Notes: generated by a model from the sequence alone, not told the origin. Counted from the first letter of the stretch, positions 1 through 9,429 are shown. The stretch is DNA of 64,000 nucleotides from Acanthosepion esculentum (GCA_964036315.1 OZ038482.1:12367989-12431988); one strand, 5' to 3'. Numbers and translations: made by a program.

Positions 1-39
1 AGGCAGAGGTTCGTCAGCTCCACTCCCATTGACCCCGTG

Positions 40-440
40 TCAGCCAAACTGAGACTGATTTGGATTTATCGGTGGAATCAAGGTTGAGTCAGCGTATTTA
101 TTTTGGTTTGGGACGCCCCGAGTGGTCTCCCTTGCACCATCAAATCTATTTGTAAAAGTCACTAACCGTATTTTTTTTACAGATTTCTTTTCATCGAAAT
201 ATACAAAATAGGCTGGACTGTATTTAACGTAGCCTACAAAAATTCCCTTTTCCGACCGGGGATCTAACTTTGTTTTATTTTGCGTATAGGCGTAGCATGT
301 TGTGCCGAAAATGTTCATATTTTCAACATTTGTTTTTTTTTTCTTTAATGCCTCATAAGGTGTTAATTTTATTCGGTGATTATAATACCTATTCCGGATA
401 TAAGTAGCACATAGAAAAGCATACGGCCACAGCTCATGAG
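40..440 (-). pseudogene. pol: copia integrase C-terminal region
   Basis: The frame runs from about 440 to 40 with LWPYAFLCATYIRNR, LTPYEALKKKKTNVENM, FGTTCYAYTQNKTKLDPRSE and GIFVGYV. This is the conserved copia integrase C-terminal block (Y..N..P....TP.E.L....P....F.G.CY......KLD.R...GIFVGY). It is separated from the integrase core by a frameshift near 440-475. RT should follow outside the window. The 40 bases at the left edge continue the linker. Confidence 0.85.
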
Positions 441-473
441 TTAAATGAGACTATTAGCATGCATTGAGACATT

Positions 474-1440
474 TCAAATAGCGTTCTCCATCCTCGTTCC
501 ATTTTGGTGTGGTGAATATGGGGCTGATGTTTCGTGTCGGATTTTATGTTGAACAAGAAGTGCTTTGAATTCTCTTGATGTGAATTCAGTACCGTTATCA
601 CTTCTTAATCTCTTTACACTTCCATATGGAGAACTATCGGCCAAGAATTGTTTTGTGGCGTCAACTGTGTTGCTTTTATTTTTGAGGAAATATGCCATCA
701 CATAGCCTGAATAGTTGTCAGTAAATGTTATAGCGTACTTGAACCCCCCCATACCAACAGGCTCTATTCCCCCTGCCAAACCACAGTGCACTAGTTCTAA
801 AGGGAACCTAGCCTTTTCGTCTGGTTTTCTTGATCGCACATTTTGCATTTTTCCAAGGGTACAAGTCTCGCACGGTGGTATAGTACTGTCTTTTTCAGTA
901 ATGGTCATTCCCTCAACAACAGTCGGCATTTTCAAAATATCGGGAATATTACAATGGCTGAAAATTTTGTGCCATGTGTTCAAGTAATGCCTCGTATTAT
1001 TGACACCGTTTGTTACGCGTTTATTTAAATGATATAGTTTCCCCCTTTTCTTTATTTTAAATTTAACACCGTCTTTAGTGGTTGGCATAGCGTGGTTTTG
1101 TGAAAATTTCACGCTGCAGCCTTTCCCTACAGCGGCTTGCACAGACAATATGTTTTGCGTGAATGTCGGTATGAATAAAACATTTTTTAAGTAAATATTA
1201 TGTCTCTTTTTATTTGTATCATGTAACGTTATTTGTGCCGTTCCTTTCTTTAACGCTATATTATTTTTTTTTGATCCGTCGGCAAGCTCAATATAATGTT
1301 CCTCTGGGTTAAAGTCATGTTCAAATTTAACGAATTTTCTTTCATCATTTATAATATGGGCGGTAGCCCCACAATCAACTAACAGTTCAAATTTATCAGA
1401 AATAATGTTAGGGTTTATTCTTACCTTGTAATATGAATGG
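474..1440 (-). pseudogene. pol: copia protease and integrase (N-terminal and core domains)
   Basis: An open frame with the protease active-site segment LLVDCGATAHI near 1380 (Cys in place of the usual Ser/Thr of D[ST]GA). A pre-integrase segment (LSVQAAVGKGCSVKFS) follows, then the HHCC zinc-binding region (WHKIFSHC, CETCTLGK) and the retroviral-type integrase core. In the core, the first catalytic Asp is replaced (VHCGLAG instead of a CDLxG context), the second Asp is kept (RSDNGTEFTS), and the Glu context after SPHQNGT is disrupted. The integrase is therefore very unlikely to be active. The C-terminal integrase continues in another frame after about 470. Confidence 0.88.
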
Positions 1441-1682
1441 CTGTTTTGTTCAGCAGTCTTTTTCTGCAGAATTTTGTATCATGGGTTCTTACTTCACAAA
1501 ATCTGCGCCATCTGCTTTTATTACAATTTTTTGCGAAGTGGCCATTTTTGTTGCACCGAAAGCACGTGGGAGGTTCTTTTTTATATGAGGTTTTCATGAT
1601 GGAGTCTTCCATTTTGCGTTTTCTGTTTTCCTCATATGCTCGGAGTGATGCCTTGAATTCCATCAGTGTCTGGGGGTGTCTC
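1421..1682 (-). pseudogene. gag: copia nucleocapsid with CCHC zinc knuckle
   Basis: Continuation of gag in a shifted frame. It begins MEFKASLRAYEENRKRKMED and holds one CX2CX4HX4C knuckle (CFRCNKNGHFAKNCNK), the RNA-binding nucleocapsid motif. It is followed by a basic stretch and a stop. The frame offset to both the capsid upstream and the protease downstream shows at least two indels. Confidence 0.85.
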
Positions 1683-2219
1683 TCATTGGGTCACAATAGC
1701 TTTTAATGTGTTGAAGGTTGGTGGTAGCCCTTTAAGTAGCATGGCTATCGCTAATGCGTCTGAAATTGTTTCTCCACAATTTTGTAGGGCAGCGATAGCT
1801 TTTTCGGCGCATATGACGTAGCCGGTGACATCTTCGTCCTTGTGTTTCTGGAGGGTTGACAGTTCTGTATACAAGGCAATTATTTTTGGTTTACCTTGGG
1901 ATAAATAATGTTCTCTTAGGATTTTTAAAGCTTTCCTTCCATCATCTTTCGCGTCCCGCATGATTAAAGCCAAGCTTCTATTGTCCAAAACTTGGATAAG
2001 TTCTGCGAATATGTCCTCATTTCTCTGTGAGTCGACTTCATCATCTTCCTTTTTTAATTCGGCTTTTAGTTTTAGCCTGTGTAAATGTCCCATGAATTTA
2101 ATTTCGAACATCTCGTAATTGCTTTCATCGCCGTCAAACATTAGTCTGGGCCCATAACCTGTTACATGTGACATGTTTGTATATATGGCGGTCGTATCAG
2201 TGAAGGAAGGAACGCACAC
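1683..2219 (-). pseudogene. gag: copia gag (capsid) fragment
   Basis: A 178-codon minus-strand ORF with the layout of copia-type Gag (UBN2 family): an N-terminal segment around YEMFEIKFMGHL, then LREHYLSQGKPKIIALYTEL and a C-terminal LLKGLPPTFNTLKAIV motif that is very typical of copia capsids. The product would form the virus-like particle that packages the element RNA. The frame breaks at about 1683, after which the coding sense continues in another frame into the zinc knuckle. The start Met at 2219 follows the putative LTR directly. Confidence 0.85.
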
Positions 2220-2348
2220 GGGAGAAAGGTTTTATCGTGTTTATTCACCTAAGGGTAATAATCTAAAAAGGGAAGAACATGACTCCTTAAGGAGAGAGTT
2301 CCAGATTTAAGGGACATAACTCAGGATGTTAAGGTTTATCCCTTAACA
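2217..2348 (-). repeat. Putative 5' LTR of the leftmost copia element
   Basis: The stretch directly upstream of gag begins on the minus strand with TGTTAAGG and contains an AATAAA-type signal (GTGAATAAACACG). Its first 22 bases form a perfect 8-bp inverted repeat (TGTTAAGG/CCTTAACA). No second LTR is visible because the element leaves the window, and I could not recognise a clean primer-binding site. The inner boundary is therefore a guess. Confidence 0.4.
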
Positions 2349-2960
2349 ATTTCTCTCTTATAATCTTAGTTCAGGAGCTCTCATTGCTTTCAACTTGACT
2401 GCTTTCAGGAATTCATCTCTTATTCTTTCGTATGGAAGATTTTCTTTTCTCAGATTGGTCTTCTCTGGAGTTGCATTAAATGGTTGGCAGGGGATAACAG
2501 ACTTTTTCAGTTATCATGGGTGGAGGATATATGTTTGCTCTGATCTTGCCATGCTTTGGCCTTTTTATGGCTGGAATACACATGATCTATTTGGTAATTC
2601 ATATTAATACATTTTAGTGTGCCTTGCACTCTATTTCTGATTTCTCATTCTGCCAGATATTTTCTCGTATAGATCATGACAACGTCTATACTGATTCACT
2701 CCATCTCTGCAACTGACTTTTTTCTTTTCTTTTTTTTTTACCCTCATGATCACTCTCCTTTTGTAGACATAATTCTGCTTTTTGATTGGCTGTGGTCATC
2801 AAATCGGTGCTACATAAAATTTTTAAATCTTTGTGTCGTGGCAGTTACAGGCTATAATTAGTGTGTTTGTCCACTGCTGCTATGAGAAGGAAAGGGTGTG
2901 ATGGAGGGAAGGTGTATGATAGAAAGAATGTGATGAGATGGAGGCGGTTTTTGTAGGCAC
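2349..2960. other. No recognisable gene
   Basis: AT-rich sequence with two short plus-strand open frames that have no family signature. I see no repeat boundaries or coding domain here. Confidence 0.5.
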
Positions 2961-2968
2961 CCATTACA

Positions 2969-2998
2969 ATAATATATATATATATATATATATATTAT
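2969..2998. repeat. (TA)n microsatellite followed by (AC)n
   Basis: An uninterrupted TA run followed directly by a short ACACACAC stretch that abuts the left end of the Tc1-like element at 3014. Confidence 0.9.
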
Positions 2999-3013
2999 AC
3001 ACACACACCCACA

Positions 3014-4498
3014 CAGTGGGTAGCAAAAGTATTTAACACATTGGTTTTTCTTGCATATCTCAAAAAATAACAGATCAATTTCAACGAAACTTATAGGAAA
3101 TATTTAAACGAACATTGTCGATCAAAACATAGAAGGAAAATTTAAAACCACTGTTTTGAGAAACATTTATTAACAATAAATAAAATAACCCATATGCAAA
3201 AGAATTTAACACACTTTACTAATATTTAGTACAGTAGCTTCACAGCCTCCAGTCGTTTCCTGTAGTCTTCAACTAGTTTCTTGCAGATACTTGTTGGTAT
3301 TTCGACCCATTCTTCTTCACAAATTTTCTTCAATTTGTTTAAATTCGATGGATTTCTTTTATGACCTCATAACTTCAATAGTTTCCACAAATTTATGATT
3401 GTATTTAAATCCGGTGACTGGCTTGGCCATTCCAGGACATTAATGTCATTATTATTAAACCAATGCTTAGTTGTTTTAGCAGTATGCTTCGGGTCATTGT
3501 CTTGCTGAAATACAAAATCACGACCATGTCCCAAAGATGTGGCACTGTTCAAGAGTTGAGTTGACAAAATTTGAGTGTATTTTGCAGCATTCATTGTTCC
3601 TTCAATGATTTTCATTTTTCCTACTCCATTTGAGGAAAAACAACCCCACATCATAATATTCCCACCCCCATGTTTGACTGTAGGGGTGGTATTTGCTGGC
3701 TCGTATTCCGCTCCTTTTTTCCTCCATACACGAGTGTGCATGTTTCGTCCGTAAAGCTCAATTTTCATTTCGTCTGACCAAATTACTTTCTCCCAGAAAT
3801 CATTAAATTCAATTTCATATTTCTTTACAAAATTCAAACGGGCTTGTACATGTCGGCGTTTCAGTAATGGAGTCTTTCTCGGTGATCTTGAAGTGAGGCC
3901 CGCACGATTCGGTGATCTTTTAATTGTACCTTTACTAACTTCAATTACGGCATTTTCCAAATCATTCTGAATTTCTCGACGAGTTGAAAATGGATTTTTC
4001 TTCACAATACGGGAAATGTATCGCTCATTAGCCTCATTTAAGATACGGGGATGACCACTCCTTTGAATGTTTTCAATAGGATCGAATTTTTTCCATTTTC
4101 GAACAACAGCACCCATTGTACTCACAAGCGAATTCAAATCTTGAGCGATTTTTCTATATCCCTTACCATCTTTGTGATTCTTTATGATCTTCTTGCACAT
4201 GTCGTTCGACAATTCTTTTGTTTTCACCATTTTCTTGCAGTAGTGGCAACAGAATAGCTGCAGTGCCTCAGAGCTGTTATCTAATCGCCAGCTGAGTGTC
4301 GTGCAGTGCTGTCATTGGTCGACATATCACATCATATCAATATGGGTAGGAATCATGACGACACGTCTCTTCTTGCATAATATTTGCATTGGTGTTAAAT
4401 ACTTTTGCATATGGGTTATTTTATTTATTGTTAATGTTTCTCAAAACAGTGGTTTTAAATTTTCCTTCTGTGTTTTGATCGACAATGTTCATTTAAAT
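3014..4498 (-). mobile_element. Tc1-like DNA transposon, right terminus truncated
   Basis: Inverted repeats bracket a Tc1-type transposase. The left arm runs from about 3014 (CAGTGGGTAGCAAAAG) to about 3212. The right arm at about 4391-4498 is its reverse complement, including GCATATGGGTTATTTTATTT. Homology between the arms stops at about 4498, before the outermost ~100 bp of the right arm, so the right end is truncated against the older LINE sequence at 4499. The left arm also has related outer and inner motifs (AAAAGTATTTAACAC and AAAAGAATTTAACAC), as expected for long Tc1 TIRs with internal repeats. Confidence 0.85.
3226..4230 (-). pseudogene. Tc1-like transposase (inactive)
   Basis: DDE transposase of the Tc1 group, which cuts and pastes the element into TA sites. 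From Met at 4230: paired-type helix-turn-helix region (residues ~1-110, with KGYRKIAQDL and RKWKKFDPIENIQRSGHPR), then the catalytic domain. The first Asp is in KVIWSDEMKIELYGRN and the second in FVFQQDNDPKHTAKTTKHW. The third catalytic position is lost: the family motif SPDLNPIENLW reads SPDLNTIINLW, with Ile in place of Glu. The ORF stops at 3367. The C-terminal tail (EEEWVEIPTSICKKLVEDYR, ending at 3226) follows in another frame. With the Glu lost and a frameshift, the copy should be catalytically dead. Confidence 0.93.
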
Positions 4499-4765
4499 GG
4501 CCTCCAGAACTAACAAATGGTGTTTGGACCTGCCTATATGCAAAATAGAGAATAAGTCTGTCATGAAACATGACAAACACATCTCAAAACCAAGTCACAG
4601 TTCATCCAAGCATTTTCTACTGCAGTAGCAATAGAGCAGTGAAAGACTCGCCACATCCCACGTGTGAGAGAAAGGTTACAGTATGGGAAATAATTCTTCT
4701 CCAACAAGGACTCTGAGATGTTTTTGAACTCTATCAAAACTGGAAAGTGAGCTCTGGGCAGCTTC
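4499..4765 (-). pseudogene. jockey/CR1-type LINE RT C-terminus (part split by copia insertion)
   Basis: On the minus strand this reads AAQSSLSSFDRVQKHLRVLV, then a decayed VASLSLLYCYCSRKCLDEL. This is the conserved region after the RT of the common molluscan jockey/CR1-type LINEs. It continues exactly where the piece at 8019 stops (GYCYHIWAEA). The two parts were one reading frame before the copia element at 4766-8018 was inserted. In-frame stops show the LINE was already old. Confidence 0.85.
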
Positions 4766-4975
4766 TGTTAATGCTGTATGTAGATGTACTAAGAAGAAAA
4801 CGGGACGCTTTCGCTGTAGTTGACAGAGCTTTATTTCACACGACTCATCACATCAAAAGGTCGCAAGAGGGAGAGAGATGTCCAGATAGAGGCATAGGGA
4901 AAATAGACTTCGTTATTCAAGAGTTCTACAGTCCTTGAGGATAGAGAAGAGTTAAGTTCCCTGAATCCATTAACA
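4766..4975 (-). repeat. 3' LTR of the GalEa-like copia element
   Basis: 210 bp, in minus orientation starting TGTTAATGGATTC and ending ATACAGCATTAACA. It carries an AATAAA signal (GTGAAATAAAGCTC). It matches the LTR at 7809-8018 except at four substitutions. Confidence 0.95.
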
Positions 4976-5037
4976 TTAATTGTAATTTCTTTGACCTTCA
5001 TCAGGTTTTATTTATTTATTTTTATTTATATATATAT

Positions 5038-6870
5038 TTATTTATTTATTTTTTTTTTTTTATATATAAATTCTTCAGGCATTTTTCCTTTTTGAAGAAC
5101 GTTTAGGAGTTCAGTTCCACATGCTCTCCTCTTAGTGAGTGGATTAGCAAGTTGGATCTTCCCTGGGCACCATTTTATAGACACCCAGTTGTTGTGTTGT
5201 ATTTCACAGAGAGCAGCAATGTCCACCCGTAAACGCATATCATCAACTAATTTAGTTGATTGCAATGATTCCATAATACTTTTGTCGTCTACAAAAGCTG
5301 TGATGGTTAGGCAGTTTTGCTCTACAGTTAAGAGATTGGTTATCAGCTCCCTGTAGTATATTGCTGCTTCCAAACCTTCTGCTGCTATTGTTGATCTAAC
5401 AACTCTCCTTATCTTTTTAGCCTGCCAGGCTATGGGGCAGCAATTTCCAAACCTGTCTTTCAACCATATCAGGTAGGCCCCAACACTGCCTTTTCCATCA
5501 TTGAAGTTTCCAAGAGTGACATCAGTAAAAACAAAAACCTCCCAATCATTAGTCTCTTTTCCTTTTAGCTGTGGGTATAGTTGGGTGGATTTGATTTCTT
5601 TTAAGCCTCCAATTGTTCTTATTGCTCGCATCAAGTCACCGACTGTCGCTTGGTTGAGTTTAGTGCTCATGTCAATCATTTCGAAAGCTAGATCGGGTCT
5701 TGAACCTTGCACGGTCCAGTTTAGCTGTCCAACTATTCTTCGGTATAGCGTTTGCTCTTTTGGGTTGAGCTGATCAAGTTTCTGAGAGGCCCTTCCTGGG
5801 TCCAGTGTTATACCATCGACTTGTTGTGTTATCCGGAAACCAATATATTTGAAGTCCCCATCTTCAATTTTTCCAGCCAGGAATCTTGTGCGTAATTTGT
5901 TGATTACTGTCTCAAAATATTTGTTACCGGCGTGGAGAAAATCATCTATATGGCAGCATATAATACCTGAGAGACACCCATTTTCTATCCTCATAAACAT
6001 AGCAGGGTCAAGCTTTGACTGTGTACATACCAAGGAGAGGAGTTCATTTCGGACACTCAAAAAAATTCTTGCACCATCTTTTAGGCCATATAAGCCATGC
6101 CCTAGTTTCCAAATGAATCCTTTGGGGGTGTTGCTCTCCACTGGTGGTTGGATGTACACATCACGGTCAAGTTTCTCTCCCTGCAGGAATGCAGATTTAA
6201 TATCTGTTGTCTTGACTCTCCATCTTCTGCTCGAGGCAATGGTAAGAAATGTTCTCATTGTTCCCTTTCCGACCGTTGGGCTATCCTTGGCAAGGAAACG
6301 ATATTCCTGAAATCCTCTAGCTACCAACCGTGCCCTAACAATGCCATCTTTAGAGGTGATCACCCACCTCGTGGATATGGCCTTTTGGCCTTTGTCTTCC
6401 ACTTCATCATATGTGCAGAACTCTAAAAGTTTTTGTAACTCTACTTGCTTGGCAGAGTTACACTCCAGTGGTTGTGCTTTATGTGTATCCTCTGTAACAT
6501 GGACCAGTTCATTTTCATCCTGCTCTTCTGGAACTTTCCACTCAACTTTCTGCAAGTCCAAACTCATCTGCTTACCAATGCTATTATCATGAACATTGTA
6601 CCAGCCCTTGTTTTTTCCGGTATTCTTTCCAGCCTTTCCTAAGATGGTGGCTGCAACCCAGTTTTCTGAGCCTGGTAATTTATGTTGGATTTGATCCCCT
6701 TTTTTAAAATGTTTTTTTTTTTTTGATTCGACATCTTTAGGTTGGTTATTGGGAATTTCACTGAGTAGATTGGTGGGTGCCTCAGTAGGAAGAGTTTCTG
6801 TTACCCCAGTGGCAGGCATCACTGTAGGAATTTCCTTTCTTTCATCTGCCACCTGTTCTTTTTCTGTCAT
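5038..6870 (-). CDS. pol: copia reverse transcriptase and RNase H (610-codon ORF)
   Basis: RT copies element RNA into DNA; RNase H removes the RNA template. The N-terminal ~140 residues are a Lys/Glu-rich linker. RT motifs follow: ISTRWVITSKDGIVRARLVA (~residue 170), TTDIKSAFLQGE with the first catalytic Asp (~220), LYGLKDGARIF (~262), and the double Asp in CCHIDDFLHAG (~310), where copia usually has YVDD. RNase H follows with VFTDVTLGNFNDGKGS, IAAEGLEAAIYYREL and AFVDDKS, keeping a D-E-D set, and ends near the PLTKRRACGTELL tail. There are no internal stops, in line with a young insertion. Met 6870 is only the first Met; the natural product would be a polyprotein with integrase. Confidence 0.95.
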   Translation of the reverse strand: MTEKEQVADERKEIPTVMPATGVTETLPTEAPTNLLSEIPNNQPKDVESKKKKHFKKGDQIQHKLPGSENWVAATILGKAGKNTGKNKGWYNVHDNSIGKQMSLDLQKVEWKVPEEQDENELVHVTEDTHKAQPLECNSAKQVELQKLLEFCTYDEVEDKGQKAISTRWVITSKDGIVRARLVARGFQEYRFLAKDSPTVGKGTMRTFLTIASSRRWRVKTTDIKSAFLQGEKLDRDVYIQPPVESNTPKGFIWKLGHGLYGLKDGARIFLSVRNELLSLVCTQSKLDPAMFMRIENGCLSGIICCHIDDFLHAGNKYFETVINKLRTRFLAGKIEDGDFKYIGFRITQQVDGITLDPGRASQKLDQLNPKEQTLYRRIVGQLNWTVQGSRPDLAFEMIDMSTKLNQATVGDLMRAIRTIGGLKEIKSTQLYPQLKGKETNDWEVFVFTDVTLGNFNDGKGSVGAYLIWLKDRFGNCCPIAWQAKKIRRVVRSTIAAEGLEAAIYYRELITNLLTVEQNCLTITAFVDDKSIMESLQSTKLVDDMRLRVDIAALCEIQHNNWVSIKWCPGKIQLANPLTKRRACGTELLNVLQKGKMPEEFIYKKKKINK

Positions 6871-6919
6871 AGCATTTTGATTATTTTCCCCAGGTGTTTC
6901 GCTAAAACCAGATTTTATT

Positions 6920-7378
6920 TTACAGTCTATTTGGTGAGACTCTCACAAATACACCACTATGCCTAATGAAGACGACTTTTCCATCCTGGAAAACTACCTT
7001 CCCAGGTCCAAGCCATCGTTCTTTTCCATCCCACTTGTAAAATACTAAGTCCCCATTCTGGAAAACCTGCTCTGATGCTCTGATTTTGGATCTTAAAGCA
7101 CATCTAATTCTTTCATCTGCTTCAGATTGGATGTAAGCTTTACGTGTTTCGTGTAAAGCCTTCAAATGCTGAAAAAATACTTCACTACTTGTAGCTCCAT
7201 CCAAGGCTGGTAACCCGGCCTGCATCATGCTAGGCAAGTTAAGATTTTTGCCGAATACTAGTTGATGACTACTAAACCCATTGTACATTTGTAAAGAGTT
7301 TCTTGCCATGTTAGCCCAGGTTAGGAGTGTTCCAAGCTCTATTCCACTATTCTCAGCCTCCAACGTAAATAGCATCAT
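6920..7378 (-). pseudogene. pol: copia integrase C-terminal domain (N-terminus deleted)
   Basis: A 152-codon ORF with WANMARNSLQMYNGFSSHQL, VFGKNLNLPSM and the basic tail VFYKWDGKERWLGPGKVVFQ. This is the integrase C-terminal region just before RT in GalEa-like copia elements. The zinc-binding and catalytic core are missing. At 7381 the coding sequence gives way abruptly to poly-A-rich sequence (minus strand), which marks the deletion breakpoint. The coding sense continues into the RT ORF by one frame change near 6920. Confidence 0.85.
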
Positions 7379-7380
7379 GT

Positions 7381-7640
7381 CCGTTTTTTTTTTTTTTTTT
7401 TTTTTTTGTTATTGAATTCTTCTCAATAACTCGGGTTGAGAAAAAATGTTTTTCCTTTTCCCTTTTTGTTTTTTTGTTTTTTTTTGTTTTTTTGTTTTTT
7501 TGTTGTTTTTTTTTTTTTTTTTTTTTTGAAAAGATGAAATAAACGGCATGAAATGTGAAAACAAAAAGTATTAATTCACTGTTCAAAAAATGTATCTTTT
7601 TTTTTTAACTCAGTTTTTTTTTTTTTTTTTTTTTTTTGCA
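7381..7640. repeat. Poly-T/poly-A rich internal stretch of the copia element
   Basis: Several long T runs (about 7383-7407, 7507-7527, 7614-7637) separated by short AT-rich spacers. They occupy the place where gag, protease and most of integrase should be. ORFs through it encode only Lys- or Phe-rich low-complexity peptides and are not genes. It may be a deletion scar filled with A-rich sequence, or a spot prone to assembly error. Confidence 0.8.
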
Positions 7641-7794
7641 GTTTTGCCCTCTCCCTATTCGCTGTCTTGTATTTCTTCACTCCCTGGAATCGTTTTTTTT
7701 AAATTTTTTTTTCTCCACGCTCGCTGTACGCTTCGCTTCAGTAGTAAACATTCAACTTATATTCACTATATTATTTTTTCTTCTTAGAAACTAC

Positions 7795-7806
7795 GTTCTG
7801 CTACCA
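7795..7806 (-). promoter_or_regulatory. Primer-binding site (tRNA-Met type)
   Basis: TGGTAGCAGAAC, two bases after the 5' LTR end. This resembles the TGGTATCAGAGC/TGGTAGCAGAGC sites complementary to initiator-tRNA-Met 3' ends used by copia elements, and the site of the second GalEa-like element at 12157-12168. Confidence 0.85.
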
Positions 7807-7808
7807 TT

Positions 7809-8018
7809 TGTTAATGCTGTATGTAGATGTACTAAGAAGAAAACAGGACGCTTTCGCTGTAGTTGACAGAGCTTTATTTCACACGACTCATCACATCAAA
7901 AGGTCGCAAGAGGGAGAGAGATGCCCAGATAGAGGCATAAGGAAAATAGACTCCGTTATTCAAGAGTTCTACAGTCCTTGAGGATAGAGAAGAGTTAAGT
8001 TCCCTGAATCCATTAACA
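7809..8018 (-). repeat. 5' LTR of the GalEa-like copia element
   Basis: Second copy of the 210-bp LTR, same orientation. It is immediately followed downstream (lower coordinates) by two spacer bases and the primer-binding site, and upstream by the target duplication GCTTC. It would act as the element promoter. Confidence 0.95.
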
Positions 8019-8290
8019 GCTTCTGCCCAAATATGATAACAGTACCCCATTTTCAGCCTGATCTGGCTCTTATAAAGTTAGAGGATAGCCTGGTGAGTCA
8101 GGTACTTACTGGAGTGGTACAGAGCCAAAATCATTTTACCTGCATCTTTAGCAATGGATCATATATAGGAATTCCTCTTGAGGTCAAGTGTGCTCCTTGA
8201 GGCGACGTCCATTCATCATGACTGGTGGTAGTTCGGGGTCTGAAAAGTCTGTTTTTGGTTGCTAATAAGCTGATTCAAAAATTTATAGTC
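8019..8290 (-). pseudogene. jockey/CR1-type LINE RT fragment (other half)
   Basis: Minus strand: DPELPPVMMNGRRLKEHT, then DAGKMILALYHSSKYLTHQ and LYKSQIRLKMGYCYHIWAEA. These match the conserved post-RT region (NG..L, K.AGK....L.R...YLT, LYKSQIRP.MEYC.HIW). One in-frame stop interrupts it. It abuts the target duplication of the copia insertion, and the reading frame resumes at 4765. Confidence 0.85.
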
Positions 8291-8361
8291 ACATACCCAT
8301 CACCTCTAAGTACATTCCGTTAGCTGTTTGCAGATTTATTTTCCTATCCTCAAGAATAGGC

Positions 8362-9000
8362 TTATTCTTCATAGTCAAATGCCCTCTTGTGTATCATTGA
8401 AGTCTCTGCTTCTGTATCTAACAGCATTTTAGAGCTTATGCTATCAGTGTTCACTGTGATAGGACTGAGATTTCCCTTAACACTTACTTTTAGTGTTGAC
8501 AATCCTCCTGTCTGGTCTGTGACCTTCTTAAACAGATCATACATAGTTTCCTTGAAACCTGCAGTGTCCCTGCATATATCCTTTATGACCACATCACCAA
8601 CGGGTGATTGGTCTAAAACTTTTTGACCAGGTTGATTATTTTTTTCCCTACTGCTATCTCTTTGCAGTGGCACTTGACCAGTCCAATAATCTCTTCTAGT
8701 CTGCCTCCTACCCTGATATCCATTTCTATTTACTGCCTGGATATTAATCCTCTGTCATCGCCTCATGGGGGGTTTCACACCTGACCTGGGATAGGATCAA
8801 GGTTTTCAACATTGCTATCCAGACAGATTCTAGGGTTGCTGGGTCTTGCATAAATATCTGAGTTTGCATGCTGTGCAAACCTTTCCAAATTATACCAAGT
8901 AACTACTTCTCCATTTCTAGACCCCTATTAGGTCCAACCACAAAAACCTTGTTAAGCAGGGAGACTACCTTATAGTTATACTCTTCTACTGAGAGTGTTA
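8362..9000 (-). pseudogene. gypsy-like gag and aspartic protease fragment
   Basis: From 9000 downward the minus strand shows a gag-type segment (LSVEEYNYKVVSLLNKVFVV, PATLESVWIAML). A linker and a protease-like segment in a 103-codon ORF (8362-8673) follow: VKVSVKGNLSPITVN and KMLLDTEAETSMIHKRAF. The family active site is DTGA; here it reads DTEA, so the Gly is lost. Frames are broken in between. Assignment to gypsy rather than another LTR class is tentative, because no RT is attached. Confidence 0.6.
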
Positions 9001-9429
9001 TAGGCTCTCAGGCAGAAAATACAATGCCCCCCCCCCCAGCTCTTTACAGTTAAATGCCACATGTAGAGGCTGTGCAGCAGGTGAACTGTGCATATTGGCA
9101 TAACTAAGTAAGGGCTTTAGTTTAAGATATATATGTGTGTTTATATGCATAAAAAGATTTGAAAACTTCAAGGTCATGAAGATGTTCATGGACACATACT
9201 GATATTAACAACAAAGCGGAATGACATGTCAGACTAAATTTCCATTTAACATGTAAACAATTTACTAAATTATAAAATTCATAATAGATATTAGAAAGAT
9301 ATTGAAATGAGTTAACATACACTTTTTAAAAATAAATTTTTACATTTTAACACACCCTAATATATGATGTACTATGCTTTACAATAATACTGAGTCAAAA
9401 GTTTCAAATATTAATGTTCACAGATTACA

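Larger units (their letters stand above)
1..2348 (-). mobile_element. Ty1/copia-type LTR retrotransposon, 5' part, decayed
   Basis: Reading the minus strand from a putative 5' LTR near 2348, the order is gag, CCHC knuckle, aspartic protease, integrase zinc-binding region, integrase core and integrase C-terminal region. Protease before integrase, with no RT between them, is the Ty1/copia order. The reverse transcriptase and 3' LTR lie beyond the left edge. The reading frame changes between gag and knuckle, between knuckle and protease, and near 440-475, so this copy is a pseudo-element. It differs in sequence from the two GalEa-like copia copies at 4.8-8.0 and 10.4-12.3 kb. Confidence 0.9.
4766..8018 (-). 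mobile_element. GalEa-like Ty1/copia element, complete boundaries, gag deleted
   Basis: Two 210-bp direct LTRs (4766-4975 and 7809-8018) begin TGTTAATG and end CATTAACA. The insertion is flanked on both sides by the 5-bp duplication GCTTC (4761-4765 and 8019-8023). The LTRs differ at four positions that I can count, about 98 percent identity, so the insertion is relatively young. A primer-binding site lies next to the 5' LTR and a long RT/RNase H ORF is open. Gag, protease and most of integrase are absent; the gap is occupied by A/T homopolymer-rich sequence (7381-7640). It cannot move autonomously. Assignment to the GalEa-like copia branch rests on the HIDDF RT motif and the integrase tail and is inference. 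Confidence 0.93.

Noticed and set aside
4990..5005. CTGATGA on the minus strand as a hammerhead
   Set aside because: No stem II hairpin and no GAAA at the right distance; chance match next to the 3' LTR.
5135..6642. Several plus-strand ORFs of 65-153 codons
   Set aside because: They lie antisense to the intact copia RT/RNase H ORF and have no domain.
7353..7586. Lys-rich ORF on the minus strand
   Set aside because: It is a translation of the poly-A tracts inside the copia element.
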